A program made the translations under genes and the position numbers. From NCBI RefSeq assembly GCF_000819445.1, contig NZ_CP005286.1:248001-312000 (forward strand): a stretch of 64,000 nt of DNA, written 5' to 3'. Of this stretch, positions 18,233-28,643 are shown in pieces. Under the pieces are notes generated by a model. That model had not been told where the DNA came from and did no database searches. It saw nothing but the letters and a program-made list of their open reading frames with translations. The stretch's first letter is position 1, and every line of letters starts with the position of its first letter. The DNA is from Corynebacterium humireducens NBRC 106098 = DSM 45392. GTDB taxonomy: Bacteria > Actinomycetota > Actinomycetes > Mycobacteriales > Mycobacteriaceae.

Positions 18233-19642
18233 GTGACTGAACATTATGACGTTGTTGTACTCGGTGCGGGCCCCGGTGGCTACGTCGCCGCCATCCGCGC
18301 AGCCCAGCTCGGCAAGAAGGTTGCTGTCGTCGAGAAGCAGTACTGGGGCGGAGTCTGCCTCAACGTGGGCTGCATCCCCTCGAAGGCGCTGATCAAGAAC
18401 GCCGAGATCGCCCACATCTTCACGCACGAGAAGAAGACGTTCGGCATCAACGGCGACGTCTCCTTCAACTACGAGGACGCCCACAAGCGCTCCCGTCAGG
18501 TGTCGGAGAAGATCGTCGGCGGCGTCCACTACCTGATGAAGAAGAACAAGATCACCGAGATCGACGGCTTCGGAACCTTCAGGGACGCCAAGACCATCGA
18601 GGTCAGCGAGGGCAAGGACGCCGGCAAGGTCGTCACCTTCGACGACTGCATCATCGCCACCGGCTCCGTGGTCAACAGCCTCCGTGGCGTCGAGTTCTCC
18701 GAGAACGTCGTCTCCTACGAGGAGCAGATCCTCAACCCGGTCGCCCCGGAGAAGATGGTCATCGTCGGTGCCGGCGCCATCGGCATGGAGTTCGCCTACG
18801 TGCTCTCCAACTACGGCGTCGACGTCACCGTCATCGAGTACATGGACCGTGTCCTGCCGAACGAGGACGAGGACGTCTCCAAGGTCATCGCCAAGGCCTA
18901 CAAGAAGATGGGCGTCACGCTCCTCCCGGGCCACGCCACCACCGCCGTGCGCGACAACGGCGACTCCGTCGAGGTCGACTACCAGAAGAAGGGCTCGGAC
19001 AAGACCGAGACCATCGTCGCCGACCGCGTCCTCGTCTCCGTCGGCTTCCGCCCGCGTGTCGAGGGCTTCGGCCTGGAGAACACCGGCGTCGAGCTCACCG
19101 AGCGCGGTGCCATCGCCATCGACGACTTCATGCGCACCAACGTCGAGCACATCTACGCCATCGGTGACGTCACCGCCAAGCTGCAGCTGGCCCACGTCGC
19201 CGAGGCGCAGGGCATCGTCGCCGCCGAGACCATCGCCGGCGCCGAGACCCACGAGCTGGGCGACTACATGATGATGCCGCGCGCCACCTTCTGTAACCCG
19301 CAGGTCGCGTCCTTCGGCTACACCGAGGCGCAGGCCAAGGAGAAGTGGCCGGACCGCGAGATCAAGGTCGCGTCCTTCCCGTTCTCCGCGAACGGCAAGG
19401 CCGTCGGCCTGGCCGAGACCGAGGGCTTCGCCAAGATCGTCGCCGACGCCGAGTACGGCGAGCTGCTGGGCGGCCACCTGGTCGGCGCCAACGCGTCCGA
19501 GCTGCTCAACGAGCTGGTCCTCGCGCAGAACTACGATCTCACCACCGAGGAGATCAGCCGCGCGGTCCACATCCACCCGACCCTGTCGGAGGCCGTCAAG
19601 GAGGCCGCACACGGCATCGACGGCCACATGATCAACTTCTAG
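18233..19642 (+). CDS. lpd: Dihydrolipoamide dehydrogenase
   Basis: A 469-residue flavoprotein, the E3 component shared by pyruvate and 2-oxoglutarate dehydrogenase complexes. Visible are [20 protein letters not shown] (FAD), [16 protein letters not shown] with the redox disulfide [17 protein letters not shown] (NAD), and [16 protein letters not shown] with the active-site His-Glu. The GTG at 18233 is preceded by TATCCT (18220-18225) with seven bases between, so the transcript is probably leaderless; longer in-frame starts read as non-coding. A strong terminator follows. Confidence 0.96.
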   Translation: MTEHYDVVVLGAGPGGYVAAIRAAQLGKKVAVVEKQYWGGVCLNVGCIPSKALIKNAEIAHIFTHEKKTFGINGDVSFNYEDAHKRSRQVSEKIVGGVHYLMKKNKITEIDGFGTFRDAKTIEVSEGKDAGKVVTFDDCIIATGSVVNSLRGVEFSENVVSYEEQILNPVAPEKMVIVGAGAIGMEFAYVLSNYGVDVTVIEYMDRVLPNEDEDVSKVIAKAYKKMGVTLLPGHATTAVRDNGDSVEVDYQKKGSDKTETIVADRVLVSVGFRPRVEGFGLENTGVELTERGAIAIDDFMRTNVEHIYAIGDVTAKLQLAHVAEAQGIVAAETIAGAETHELGDYMMMPRATFCNPQVASFGYTEAQAKEKWPDREIKVASFPFSANGKAVGLAETEGFAKIVADAEYGELLGGHLVGANASELLNELVLAQNYDLTTEEISRAVHIHPTLSEAVKEAAHGIDGHMINF

Positions 19643-19651
19643 TCCCCCGGA

Positions 19652-19683
19652 AAAAGGGGCCTCCCGGCTGGGAGGCCCCTTTT
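19652..19683. terminator. Bidirectional intrinsic terminator between lpd and ramB
   Basis: Perfect 14-base arms (19652-19665, 19670-19683) with a GGCT loop, AAAA on one side and TTTT on the other, between two convergent genes. Confidence 0.92.
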
Positions 19684-19721
19684 CTCATGCTTTCCGACGC
19701 CCCCGGGGCGTCGCCAAGCGC

Positions 19722-21149
19722 CTAGTTGTAGGGCGCGACCGACGACCGGTGGGCGTCGATGGTGATCTCCTCGTGGATCGGCGGGAACGCGCGCTGCGCG
19801 CAGTTCTCCCGCGGGCACACGCGGCAGCCGGCGCCGATCGGGGTGGCGCTGGACAGGTCGGCGAGGTTGAGTCCCTGCGCGTAGACCGTGCGGTCGGCGT
19901 GGCGGGCCTCGCAGCCCAGGCCGATGGCGAAGAGCTTGCCGGTGTCCCCGAAACGGCCGCGGTGGTGGCGCACGGTGCGGGCGATCCACAGGTAGTTGCG
20001 GCCGTCGGGCATCTGCGCCAGCTGACGCAGGATGGTGCCGGGGTTGGTGAACGTCTCGTAGATGTTCCACAGGGGGCAGGTGCCGCCGGAGTTCGCCAGG
20101 TGGAAGCCGGTCGCCGACTGGCGCTTGGACATGTTGCCCGCCCGGTCGACGCGCACGAAGGTGAAGGGGATGCCCCGCAGTTTGGGGCGCTGCAGGGTGG
20201 ACAGGCGGCTGGCGACCGTCTCGTAGCCCACGCCGAAGACGTGGCAGAGGAAGTCGACGTCGTAGCCCGAGCGCTCCGCCTCCGAGTGGATGCCCTTGTA
20301 GGGGAGGAGCACGGCGGCGGCGAAGTAGCTGGCGATGCCGCGGCGCGCCAGGTTGGCGGACGCGTCCGAGGTGAAGTTCTCCTCGGCGACCAGCGACTCG
20401 ATGTCGTCGTTGGCCTCCAGGTAGGCCAGCTCCATGCCCATGCGGAAGGCCCGCTGACCGGTGTTGAGGCGGTTCGCGAGCTGCAGGTGCCCGGTGTTGC
20501 GGTCCAGGCGGTGCAGGGTGCCGTCGAGCTCGGCGGACGTGGTGATCTCGATGCCGTGGCGCTCCCGCAGGCGGCTGGCCAGGGCCTCCTCCGTGTTGCG
20601 GATGGAGAAGCGCTCGACGCCCAGCTCCCCGGAGATGCCCTCCGCGGCGGTGTCGAGGTTGTCCAGGTAGTTCTGGCGGGCGTAGAAGAAGTCGCGCACC
20701 TCGTCGTGGGGCATCGACAGTGCCTGCGGGCCGCCCCCGTTGACCGGGTCGGCGTGACGACGCGTGTCCGTGGCGATGGACAGCTTGTCGCGGACGTTGC
20801 GGTAGCGGCGGTGCATGTCGACCATCGTCCGGGCGATCGCGGGGTGGTTGTACACGAGCTCGGAGAGCTCCTGCAGCTCCACCGGGTTCGGGCACAGCTC
20901 CTTGTCCAGCACGACGTCCTGGATCTCGGCGAGCAGACGGGAGTCGTCGTCGCGGGAGAAGAAGGTGGCGTCGACGCCGAATGCCTCGGTGATGCGGAGC
21001 AGGACGGGCACGGTCAACGGCCGGACGTCATGCTCGATCTGGTTGACGTAACTGGCTGACAGGCCGAGTGTCGCCGCAAGTGAGGCCTGGCTGAGGTCTC
21101 GTTCGCGGCGCAGCTGGCGCAGGCGCGAACCCACGTAGGTCTTTCCCAT
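19722..21149 (-). CDS. ramB: RamB, regulator of acetate/propionate metabolism
   Basis: A 475-residue regulator with an N-terminal XRE helix-turn-helix (residues 6-60: [33 protein letters not shown]) and a long C-terminal region including an ImmA/IrrE-like segment and a DUF2083 domain with Cys residues ([11 protein letters not shown]). This architecture belongs to the short-chain fatty acyl regulators. In C. glutamicum RamB represses acetate genes, affects sdhCAB, and represses itself. The ATG at 21149 ([14 protein letters not shown]) matches the family start. A RamB-like site lies about 40 bases upstream. Confidence 0.93.
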   Translation of the reverse strand: MGKTYVGSRLRQLRRERDLSQASLAATLGLSASYVNQIEHDVRPLTVPVLLRITEAFGVDATFFSRDDDSRLLAEIQDVVLDKELCPNPVELQELSELVYNHPAIARTMVDMHRRYRNVRDKLSIATDTRRHADPVNGGGPQALSMPHDEVRDFFYARQNYLDNLDTAAEGISGELGVERFSIRNTEEALASRLRERHGIEITTSAELDGTLHRLDRNTGHLQLANRLNTGQRAFRMGMELAYLEANDDIESLVAEENFTSDASANLARRGIASYFAAAVLLPYKGIHSEAERSGYDVDFLCHVFGVGYETVASRLSTLQRPKLRGIPFTFVRVDRAGNMSKRQSATGFHLANSGGTCPLWNIYETFTNPGTILRQLAQMPDGRNYLWIARTVRHHRGRFGDTGKLFAIGLGCEARHADRTVYAQGLNLADLSSATPIGAGCRVCPRENCAQRAFPPIHEEITIDAHRSSVAPYN

Positions 21150-21189
21150 GCCCGACATCGTAGCGTGACGCCCCTCACTCACAGGCATC

Positions 21190-21203
21190 CTTTGCGAACT
21201 TTG
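21190..21203. promoter_or_regulatory. RamB box, probable autoregulation site
   Basis: CTTTGCGAACTTTG; its complement CAAAGTTCGCAAAG is close to the RamB pattern with AAAGTT and GCAAA half-sites. It lies about 40 bases upstream of the ramB start, and RamB autorepression is known in C. glutamicum. Confidence 0.6.
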
Positions 21204-21316
21204 TGTAAGACCCCTCGGGGAATCAGCGAATATTGTGGTGGGAAACTTGTTGACGCCTGGCACTAGCCGAAAGTTTGATACCTAACGGGGTGGGCGGGGT
21301 TGGTTTCAGGATCGCG

Positions 21317-21332
21317 GGTGAGCAACCTCACA
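21317..21332. promoter_or_regulatory. Candidate GlxR site upstream of sdhC
   Basis: GGTGAGCAACCTCACA matches TGTGA-N6-TCACA at nine of ten fixed positions. cAMP-dependent GlxR control of sdhCAB is established in C. glutamicum. Confidence 0.55.
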
Positions 21333-21362
21333 GTATCCTGACAAATGCCCCGGATCGGGAAC

Positions 21363-21407
21363 AAAAAGGCCCCGTCGAACGTCATGTGTCGTGGCTGGGG
21401 CCGTTTT
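21363..21407 (-). terminator. Terminator-like hairpin inside the ramB/sdhC gap
   Basis: GGCCCC (21368-21373) pairs with GGGGCC (21397-21402) across a 23-base loop. The minus strand then reads TTTTT, the plus strand GTTTT. It would end a transcript coming from the sdhC side before it reaches ramB, or attenuate one starting at 21334-21339. Confidence 0.45.
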
Positions 21408-21430
21408 ATGTCCATTTTATGCCGAAATGC

Positions 21431-21449
21431 TAAGGCAAGCCTCACCTCA
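21431..21449. promoter_or_regulatory. DtxR-like iron box upstream of sdhC
   Basis: TAAGGCAAGCCTCACCTCA agrees with the 19-base DtxR consensus at 14 positions (by eye). In C. glutamicum iron control of sdhCAB is known through RipA; a direct DtxR site here would be a variation. Prediction only. Confidence 0.4.
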
Positions 21450-21559
21450 GGCGATGGTTGTTGCGGGTGTGACAACGGGGGGAAGTGGGCGGCCAGGTTG
21501 TCTGAAAGTGGTCGCCACCGGGGCACTGATCGTAAAGTATGAGCGACACTGGAGGTGCC

Positions 21560-22315
21560 ATGACTGTTAAAAACGCAGACCGTGACGCAATCGTCCACGG
21601 CAAAATTACCGAGAAGCCGCTGCGCGAGCGGCCGTCCTACCCGACCTGGGCCATCAAGCTGGTGATGGCCGTCACCGGCCTCATCTTCGGACTCTATGTC
21701 CTGGTTCACATGGTCGGAAACCTGAAGATCTACATGCCGGACCACAACGGCATCGCCGCCATCAATGAGTACGGAGAGTTCCTCCGCACCATGGGTGCTC
21801 CGGTCCTCCCGCGCGAGTCCTTCCTGTGGCTGTTCCGCATCGTGCTCCTGGCGGCCATCGTGCTGCACATCCACGGTGCCTTCGCCCTGCACGGCCGCTC
21901 CCGCGTCTCCCGCGGCAAGTTCGCCCGCACCAACCTGGTCGGTGGCCTGAACACCTTCTCCAGCCGCACGATGCTGATCACCGGCATCATCCTGCTGCTG
22001 TTCATCGTCTTCCACATCCTGGACCTGACCATGGGTGTCACCCCGGCCGCCCCGGAGGCCTTCGTCCACGGCGAGATCTACGCGAACCTCATCGCCAGCT
22101 TCTCCCGCTGGCCGGTCGCCATCTTCTACATCCTCGCCATGGTCGTGCTGTTCCTGCACCTGTCCCACGGCATCTGGCTCGCCGTGTCCGACCTGGGCAT
22201 CACCGGCAAGCGCTGGCGCAAGGCCCTGCTCGTCGTCGCCTACCTCGTGCCGGCGATCGTCATGATCGGCAACATCTCGATGCCGCTGTCCATCGCACTG
22301 GGCTGGCTCAGCTAG
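21560..22315 (+). CDS. sdhC: Succinate dehydrogenase cytochrome b subunit
   Basis: A 251-residue membrane anchor with five hydrophobic helices and His residues placed for heme b (LVHMVGNLKIYMP, LHIHGAFALHG, FHILDLTMG, LHLSHGIWLAVSDLG). It belongs to the single-subunit cytochrome b558 type found in Gram-positive bacteria, which passes electrons to menaquinone. The ATG at 21560 has GGAGG five bases upstream and the MTV start known from C. glutamicum SdhC. It is the first gene of sdhCAB. Confidence 0.95.
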   Translation: MTVKNADRDAIVHGKITEKPLRERPSYPTWAIKLVMAVTGLIFGLYVLVHMVGNLKIYMPDHNGIAAINEYGEFLRTMGAPVLPRESFLWLFRIVLLAAIVLHIHGAFALHGRSRVSRGKFARTNLVGGLNTFSSRTMLITGIILLLFIVFHILDLTMGVTPAAPEAFVHGEIYANLIASFSRWPVAIFYILAMVVLFLHLSHGIWLAVSDLGITGKRWRKALLVVAYLVPAIVMIGNISMPLSIALGWLS

Positions 22316-22341
22316 GTCCTGAAGGGAAGTTCTGAATAAAC

Positions 22342-24350
<2,009 letters not shown>

Positions 24351-24351
<1 letters not shown>

Positions 24352-25100
24352 TGAAGCTGACACTTGAGATCTGGCGGCAGGCCGGACCGACCCACGAGGG
24401 CGCCTTCGAGACCGTCGAGGTCCCGGACGCGGTTCCGCAGATGTCGATCCTGGAGCTGCTGGACCACGTGAACAACCGTCTGGTCGAGGAGAACCGCGAG
24501 CCGTACATGTTCGCCTCCGACTGCCGCGAGGGCATCTGTGGCACCTGTGGCCTGATGGTCAACGGCCGTCCGCACGGCCCGGGTCAGAACACCCCGGCCT
24601 GCCAGCAGCGTCTGGTCGGCTACAACGACGGTGACGTCATCAAGCTGGAGCCGCTGCGTTCCGCTGCATTCCCGGTCATCAAGGACATGGTCGTCGACCG
24701 TTCCTCCCTGGACCGCGTCATGCAGAAGGGTGGCTACGTCTCCATCAACGCCGGCACCGCCCCGGACGCCGACACCCTGCACCTCAACCACGAGACCGCA
24801 GAGTTCGCTCTCGACCACGCGGCCTGCATCGGCTGTGGCGCCTGTGTCGCCGCCTGCCCGAACGGTGCCGCCCACCTGTTCACCGGTGCCAAGCTGGTCC
24901 ACCTCTCCCTCATGCCGCTCGGCAAGGAGGAGCGCGGCAAGCGCGCCCGCCAGATGGTGGACGAGCTCGAGACCAACTTCGGTCACTGCACCCTCTTCGG
25001 TGAGTGCGCCGACGTCTGCCCGGCGGGTATCCCGCTGACCGCCGTCGCCGCCGTCACCAAGGAGCGCGCACGTGCCGCCTTCCGCGGCAAGGACGACTAA
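24351..25100 (+). CDS. sdhB: Succinate dehydrogenase iron-sulfur subunit
   Basis: A 249-residue protein with the plant-type ferredoxin Cys set for the [2Fe-2S] cluster (SDCREGICGTCGLMVNG, later TPACQQ) and the dicluster domain (AACIGCGACVAACPNGA, then ECADVCPAGIP). It carries electrons from SdhA flavin to the cytochrome b of SdhC. Translation is coupled to sdhA by a TAATG overlap. Confidence 0.97.
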
Positions 25101-25141
25101 ACTCGGCATATAACCGAGTTCACGAGAGACGAAAGCGAGTA

Positions 25142-25525
25142 ATGGTTATGGCTTCCAACAACTTTGCGGTCGCCGATCAGGCATCCGAGAGCTTCCCGGA
25201 TTACGCTCCGAAGCTCCACGATTCCTACATCGAGGGATACGAGCCGAACTCCCTGAGCGCCCCGCACTCCTCCCTGGAGCGCGCCTCCACCTGGATCGGC
25301 ATGGGCCTCGTGCTCACCTCCCTGGCCGGCTTCGGCATCATGATCTGGATGGCGGCAACGCTTCTCTGGGGTCAGGGTGTCGCCACCGCCGAGTGGAACA
25401 CCACGCTGTTCATGATCATCGGTGCTGTCACTGCGGTCGTGCTGCTGGTCCTCGGCTTCGGCCTCATCCACCGCGGTCGTCGTTTCTACCGCGAGTATGT
25501 CGCCGCCACCGGTCGCAAGAACTAG
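25142..25525 (+). CDS. Small membrane protein, fourth gene of the sdh operon
   Basis: A 127-residue protein with a soluble N-terminal stretch of about 50 residues and two membrane helices (around WIGMGLVLTSLAGFGIMIWM and FMIIGAVTAVVLLVLGF), ending in a basic tail RRFYREYVAATGRKN. It lies 41 bases after sdhB and before the operon terminator, and a similar gene follows sdhB in C. glutamicum. The ATG at 25142 or the one two codons later is the start. Function unknown; a link to the respiratory complex is inferred from position. Confidence 0.75.
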   Translation: MVMASNNFAVADQASESFPDYAPKLHDSYIEGYEPNSLSAPHSSLERASTWIGMGLVLTSLAGFGIMIWMAATLLWGQGVATAEWNTTLFMIIGAVTAVVLLVLGFGLIHRGRRFYREYVAATGRKN

Positions 25526-25554
25526 CCTGAACAGCTGACCTCTTTCGTCCGAGG

Positions 25555-25592
25555 AACCCGCCCCCGCTGCGCCGTGCAGCCGGGGGCGGGTT
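25555..25592 (+). terminator. Strong intrinsic terminator of the sdh operon
   Basis: AACCCGCCCCCG (25555-25566) pairs perfectly with CGGGGGCGGGTT (25581-25592), followed by CTTTTT. Confidence 0.94.
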
Positions 25593-25612
25593 CTTTTTCG
25601 TAGGCTGGGGTG

Positions 25613-25702
25613 GTGCGTCGCAACCTCATCATGATCCTCGTCTCGTTGATCACCGTCATCACGGCGGTCAACATCCTCCTCTACGCCCTCGAACTGCTGT
25701 GA
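25613..25702 (+). CDS. 29-residue single-pass membrane peptide
   Basis: Starts at a GTG at 25613 (a second GTG is one codon earlier) and reads VRRNLIMILVSLITVITAVN then ILLYALELL: two Arg followed by one membrane helix. TAGGCT at 25601-25606 lies six bases before the GTG, giving a leaderless promoter signature right after the sdh terminator. It ends 14 bases before the DUF445 gene. No known family; coding is inferred from start signal, composition and position. Confidence 0.5.
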   Translation: MRRNLIMILVSLITVITAVNILLYALELL

Positions 25703-25716
25703 CGATAATGGGTGAC

Positions 25717-27033
25717 ATGGGTAGACACAGTCAGATCGAGCTTCTCGACGCCCACTCCGTCCCCGGCCCCAGCCCGGAGGTCGAGGCGGAGCGACGCCGT
25801 GTGCTGCGGAATCACAAGATCTTCGTCACCGGGCTGCTCGTCGTCGCCGCGGTCATCTTCCTGGCCTGCAGCTGGTGGCAGTCGCAGCCGGGTGGCGCCC
25901 CGGTGTGGGTGGGGTACGTGCGGGCGGCGGCGGAGGCCGGCATGGTCGGTGGGCTCGCCGACTGGTTCGCGGTGACCGCCCTGTTCCGCCACCCGATGCG
26001 GATCCCCATCCCGCACACGGCGCTGATCCCGAGGAAGAAGGACCAGCTGGGCCAGGCCCTGTCGGAGTTCGTGGGGGAGAACTTCCTCAACGCGGAGCTC
26101 ATCACCGAGAAGGTCCGGTCGGCGAACATCCCGGAGAAGCTGGGGGCCTGGCTGTCGCAGCAGGAGAACGCGGAGAAGGTCTCCCGGGAGGCCGGCCGTC
26201 TCACCGCCAACGCCCTGCGGGCCTTCGATCCGGCGGACGCGGAGATGCTCATCCAGTCCCAGCTGATCGACCGTTTCACCGATCCGCAGTGGGGACCGCC
26301 GGCAGGCCGCATGCTGGCCGACCTCATCGAGGACGGCCGCACCGAGCCGGTGGTGCAGGAGGTCGTGACCTGGGTGCACCGGAAGGTCCTGGGGATGGAG
26401 GAGACCGTCGTCAGTCTCATCGACGACCGCATGCCGCAGTGGGCGCCGCGCTTCGCCAAGGATCTTGTCGGGGCGAAGGTGTACAAGGAGCTGGTCGGGT
26501 TCACGGCGGCCGTCGCCGACGACCCCGACCATGAGGCCCGCCACGCCATCCGGCGTTTCCTCCGGGACCTGGCGGAGGACCTGCAGCACGACCCGGCGAT
26601 GATCGAGCGTGTCGAGGGGATCAAGCAGGACCTCCTCGGTTCCACCCCGGTGCGTGGTGCGGCGGCGGCGATCTGGGCGACGGCCTCGGCCTCGCTCATC
26701 GACGCCGCCACCGACGGCACCTCCCTCCTGCGGACGAAGATCACGGAGCTCTGTCTCACCTGGGGCACGAACATCCAGACCGATCCGCAGCTGCGGGAGA
26801 GCCTCGACCGGCGCATCACCGCGGCCGCCGCCTTCCTCGCCGACAACTACGCGGGCGAGGTGACGGCGATCATCTCGGAGACCGTCGAACGGTGGGACGC
26901 GGCCGAGGCGAGCGACAAGATCGAGCTCATGGTGGGCAAGGATCTGCAGTTCATCCGGCTCAACGGAACAATTGTTGGTGCGCTCGCGGGATTAGCTATT
27001 TACACTGTGAATCACCTGCTCTTCGGAGCGTGA
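25717..27033 (+). CDS. DUF445 membrane protein
   Basis: A 438-residue protein of the DUF445 family: an N-terminal membrane helix (NHKIFVTGLLVVAAVIFLACS), the family-typical WVGYVRAAAEAGMVGGLADWFAVTALFRHPM with IPIPHTALIPRKKDQLG, a long helical cytoplasmic region, and a C-terminal helix ending in VNHLLF. The hairpin of membrane segments around a charged helical domain is typical; function is unknown. GATAAT at 25704-25709 lies seven bases before the ATG at 25717, suggesting a leaderless transcript; an ATG at 25708 is less likely. Confidence 0.85.
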   Translation: MGRHSQIELLDAHSVPGPSPEVEAERRRVLRNHKIFVTGLLVVAAVIFLACSWWQSQPGGAPVWVGYVRAAAEAGMVGGLADWFAVTALFRHPMRIPIPHTALIPRKKDQLGQALSEFVGENFLNAELITEKVRSANIPEKLGAWLSQQENAEKVSREAGRLTANALRAFDPADAEMLIQSQLIDRFTDPQWGPPAGRMLADLIEDGRTEPVVQEVVTWVHRKVLGMEETVVSLIDDRMPQWAPRFAKDLVGAKVYKELVGFTAAVADDPDHEARHAIRRFLRDLAEDLQHDPAMIERVEGIKQDLLGSTPVRGAAAAIWATASASLIDAATDGTSLLRTKITELCLTWGTNIQTDPQLRESLDRRITAAAAFLADNYAGEVTAIISETVERWDAAEASDKIELMVGKDLQFIRLNGTIVGALAGLAIYTVNHLLFGA

Positions 27034-27057
27034 CCGAACACAGAAGGGATCTGTCCC

Positions 27058-27771
27058 ATGACCACCCCGAACGACAACACCACCCCCGAGAACTCGCTGC
27101 TGGACAACCTGCGTGAGCCCTTCCAGGCCTGGGTGTCCGCCGGTGCCCGTCTCGGCGACGTGGTCTCCGACTTCGCGGAGCGCTTCCGCGCCGACCGCGA
27201 GAGCACGGACACCCCGACCGACGTGCACAGCGTCTACTCCGGTGAGTCGGCCACCGCGGGCGAGGCGTCCGCGGCGGATCGCTTCCGCAGCGCCGCGCAG
27301 GAGGCCCGCGCGGGACTCTCCGGGGCGAAGTCCCCCGAGGACTACAAGAACGTCTCCCTCGCCTTCGCGGGCCGCGCGGAGGAGATCATCCGTGATCTCG
27401 CCGGTTCCGCCCGCCGCGCCGCCGGTCAGACCCGGGAGTCCTCCTCCGCCTCGGAGGCGAAGGCGGCCTTCACCTCCGCGGTGTCCTCCGTGCGTGCCAC
27501 CTTCGACGAGACCGTCGAGCAGGCGCGTGCCCGCCGGGCCGCGGCCGGCACCGCCGACGCGGAGGGCGAGCAGTCCTTCATCGATGATCTGCGTCGTCGT
27601 CTCGATGACCTGATCCACCGGGCGGGTTCGGTCGTCGACAGGGACGGCGGGGAGCAGCGTTCCACCCCGACGACCCCCTCGACCACCGGCGAGGGTGAGG
27701 TGCCGCATATGATTGACGGCGAGGTCGTCAGCTCCGAGGACCTCCCGCCCACCACGACCAGGGAGAATTAG
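27058..27771 (+). CDS. Helical hypothetical protein, possible HbhA-position counterpart
   Basis: A 237-residue soluble protein rich in Ala, Glu, Arg and Ser with long amphipathic helices (residues 15-45, 75-175) and a disordered acidic tail containing EVPHMIDGEVVSSEDL. No membrane helix or signal peptide. It stands directly before the DUF2516 gene; in M. tuberculosis that place is held by the coiled-coil adhesin HbhA (Rv0475). The Lys/Pro/Ala heparin-binding tail of HbhA is absent, and I see no firm sequence match, so equivalence is positional only. Confidence 0.65.
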   Translation: MTTPNDNTTPENSLLDNLREPFQAWVSAGARLGDVVSDFAERFRADRESTDTPTDVHSVYSGESATAGEASAADRFRSAAQEARAGLSGAKSPEDYKNVSLAFAGRAEEIIRDLAGSARRAAGQTRESSSASEAKAAFTSAVSSVRATFDETVEQARARRAAAGTADAEGEQSFIDDLRRRLDDLIHRAGSVVDRDGGEQRSTPTTPSTTGEGEVPHMIDGEVVSSEDLPPTTTREN

Positions 27772-27780
27772 AACCACACC

Positions 27781-28068
27781 ATGACTCTGCTTGCCGGTTA
27801 CTTCCTCTTCGAACGGATCCTCTTCATCCTCATCGCGCTCAGCGGTGTGGCCGGGGCCGCCTTCGCGGCGACGACCCGCGATGACGCCTACCAGGCGGGT
27901 GACCGTCAGTCGAAGTGGATCTGGGTGGCCATCCTCGTCGGATCGGCCTTCGTCGTGGTCACCCGTGTGCCCTTCCTCTCGTGGGCGGGCATGGTGGCGA
28001 TCGGCGTCTACTGGTTCGACGTGCGTCCGCACCTCAAGTCGATCGTCAGCGGCAACTACGGCTGGTAG
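27781..28068 (+). CDS. DUF2516 membrane protein
   Basis: A 95-residue protein with three hydrophobic segments (residues 3-30, 48-65, 68-82) and the motif TTRDDAYQAGDRQSKW between the first two, then YWFDVRPHLKSI near the end. This pattern is DUF2516, a small actinobacterial membrane family of unknown function. It follows the helical protein gene by nine bases, probably in the same transcript. Confidence 0.8.
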   Translation: MTLLAGYFLFERILFILIALSGVAGAAFAATTRDDAYQAGDRQSKWIWVAILVGSAFVVVTRVPFLSWAGMVAIGVYWFDVRPHLKSIVSGNYGW

Positions 28069-28076
28069 CGACTGTG

Positions 28077-28643
28077 GTGACGGACATGGCGTGGCTCTCG
28101 GGCCACGCCTTTCTCATGCTTCTCGACGCCACCGTGTCCCCCTCCGACGTCCCCGCCGGCGTGGCGGCGGCCCGTGAGGCGGGCCTGGCGGGCGTCGTCC
28201 TCTACCCCTCCCACCTCGGGGTGGCGGGGGACACCGGGGAGCTGACCGTGGCGGCAGTGGTGGGCTACCCGTCCGGGAGGCACCACACTCTGGTCAAGGC
28301 CGCGGAGGCGCGCCTGGCGGTGGCGCAGGGGGCCACGGAGGTGTGGTTGACCCCGGACCCGACGATCGAGGACCCGAACACGCTGCTCGCCGAGTTCGTG
28401 GCCGTGCGGGAGGCGGTGCCGCCGCCGGTGACGCTCGCGGTGTACCTGGAGTCCGGGCAGCAGGAGGTGGCCGAGGCAGCCGCGTTGGCGGGGGTGGACA
28501 GGCTGATCACGGGGGCGTCGTCAAGCGGGCTACCGCGGACGGCGCCGGCGGACACGCTGGACGCCGTGATCACCGCCCTGGAGCAGGGCGCGGACCGCGT
28601 GGCGGTCAGCTCCGTGGCAGCTGTGTGTCCGCCACCCGGCTGA
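28077..28643 (+). CDS. Deoxyribose-phosphate aldolase-like protein lacking catalytic lysines
   Basis: A 188-residue TIM-barrel protein recognisable as DeoC-like: LLDATVSPSDV fits the IDHTLLKP start, LAGVVLYPSHL fits the VCVNP strand, and VAAVVGYPSGRHHTLVKAAEA fits VIGFPLGATTTEVKVFEA. Where DeoC carries the Schiff-base Lys in IKTSTG this protein reads LITGASSSG, and the second Lys region (KASGG) appears deleted. Aldolase activity is therefore doubtful. The start (GTG 28077 or ATG 28086) is uncertain, with no clear ribosome site. Its 3' end overlaps the opposite-strand gene by 38 bases. Confidence 0.65.
   Translation: MTDMAWLSGHAFLMLLDATVSPSDVPAGVAAAREAGLAGVVLYPSHLGVAGDTGELTVAAVVGYPSGRHHTLVKAAEARLAVAQGATEVWLTPDPTIEDPNTLLAEFVAVREAVPPPVTLAVYLESGQQEVAEAAALAGVDRLITGASSSGLPRTAPADTLDAVITALEQGADRVAVSSVAAVCPPPG

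Larger units (their letters stand above)
21150..21559. other. Divergent regulatory region ramB / sdhC
   Basis: 410 bases without a gene. It holds the candidate sites listed separately (RamB 21190-21203, GlxR 21317-21332, DtxR-like 21431-21449), a hairpin at 21363-21407, and two candidate -10 elements facing sdhC: TATCCT at 21334-21339 and TAAAGT at 21533-21538. The second would give a leader of about 15 bases carrying GGAGG. Confidence 0.6.
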
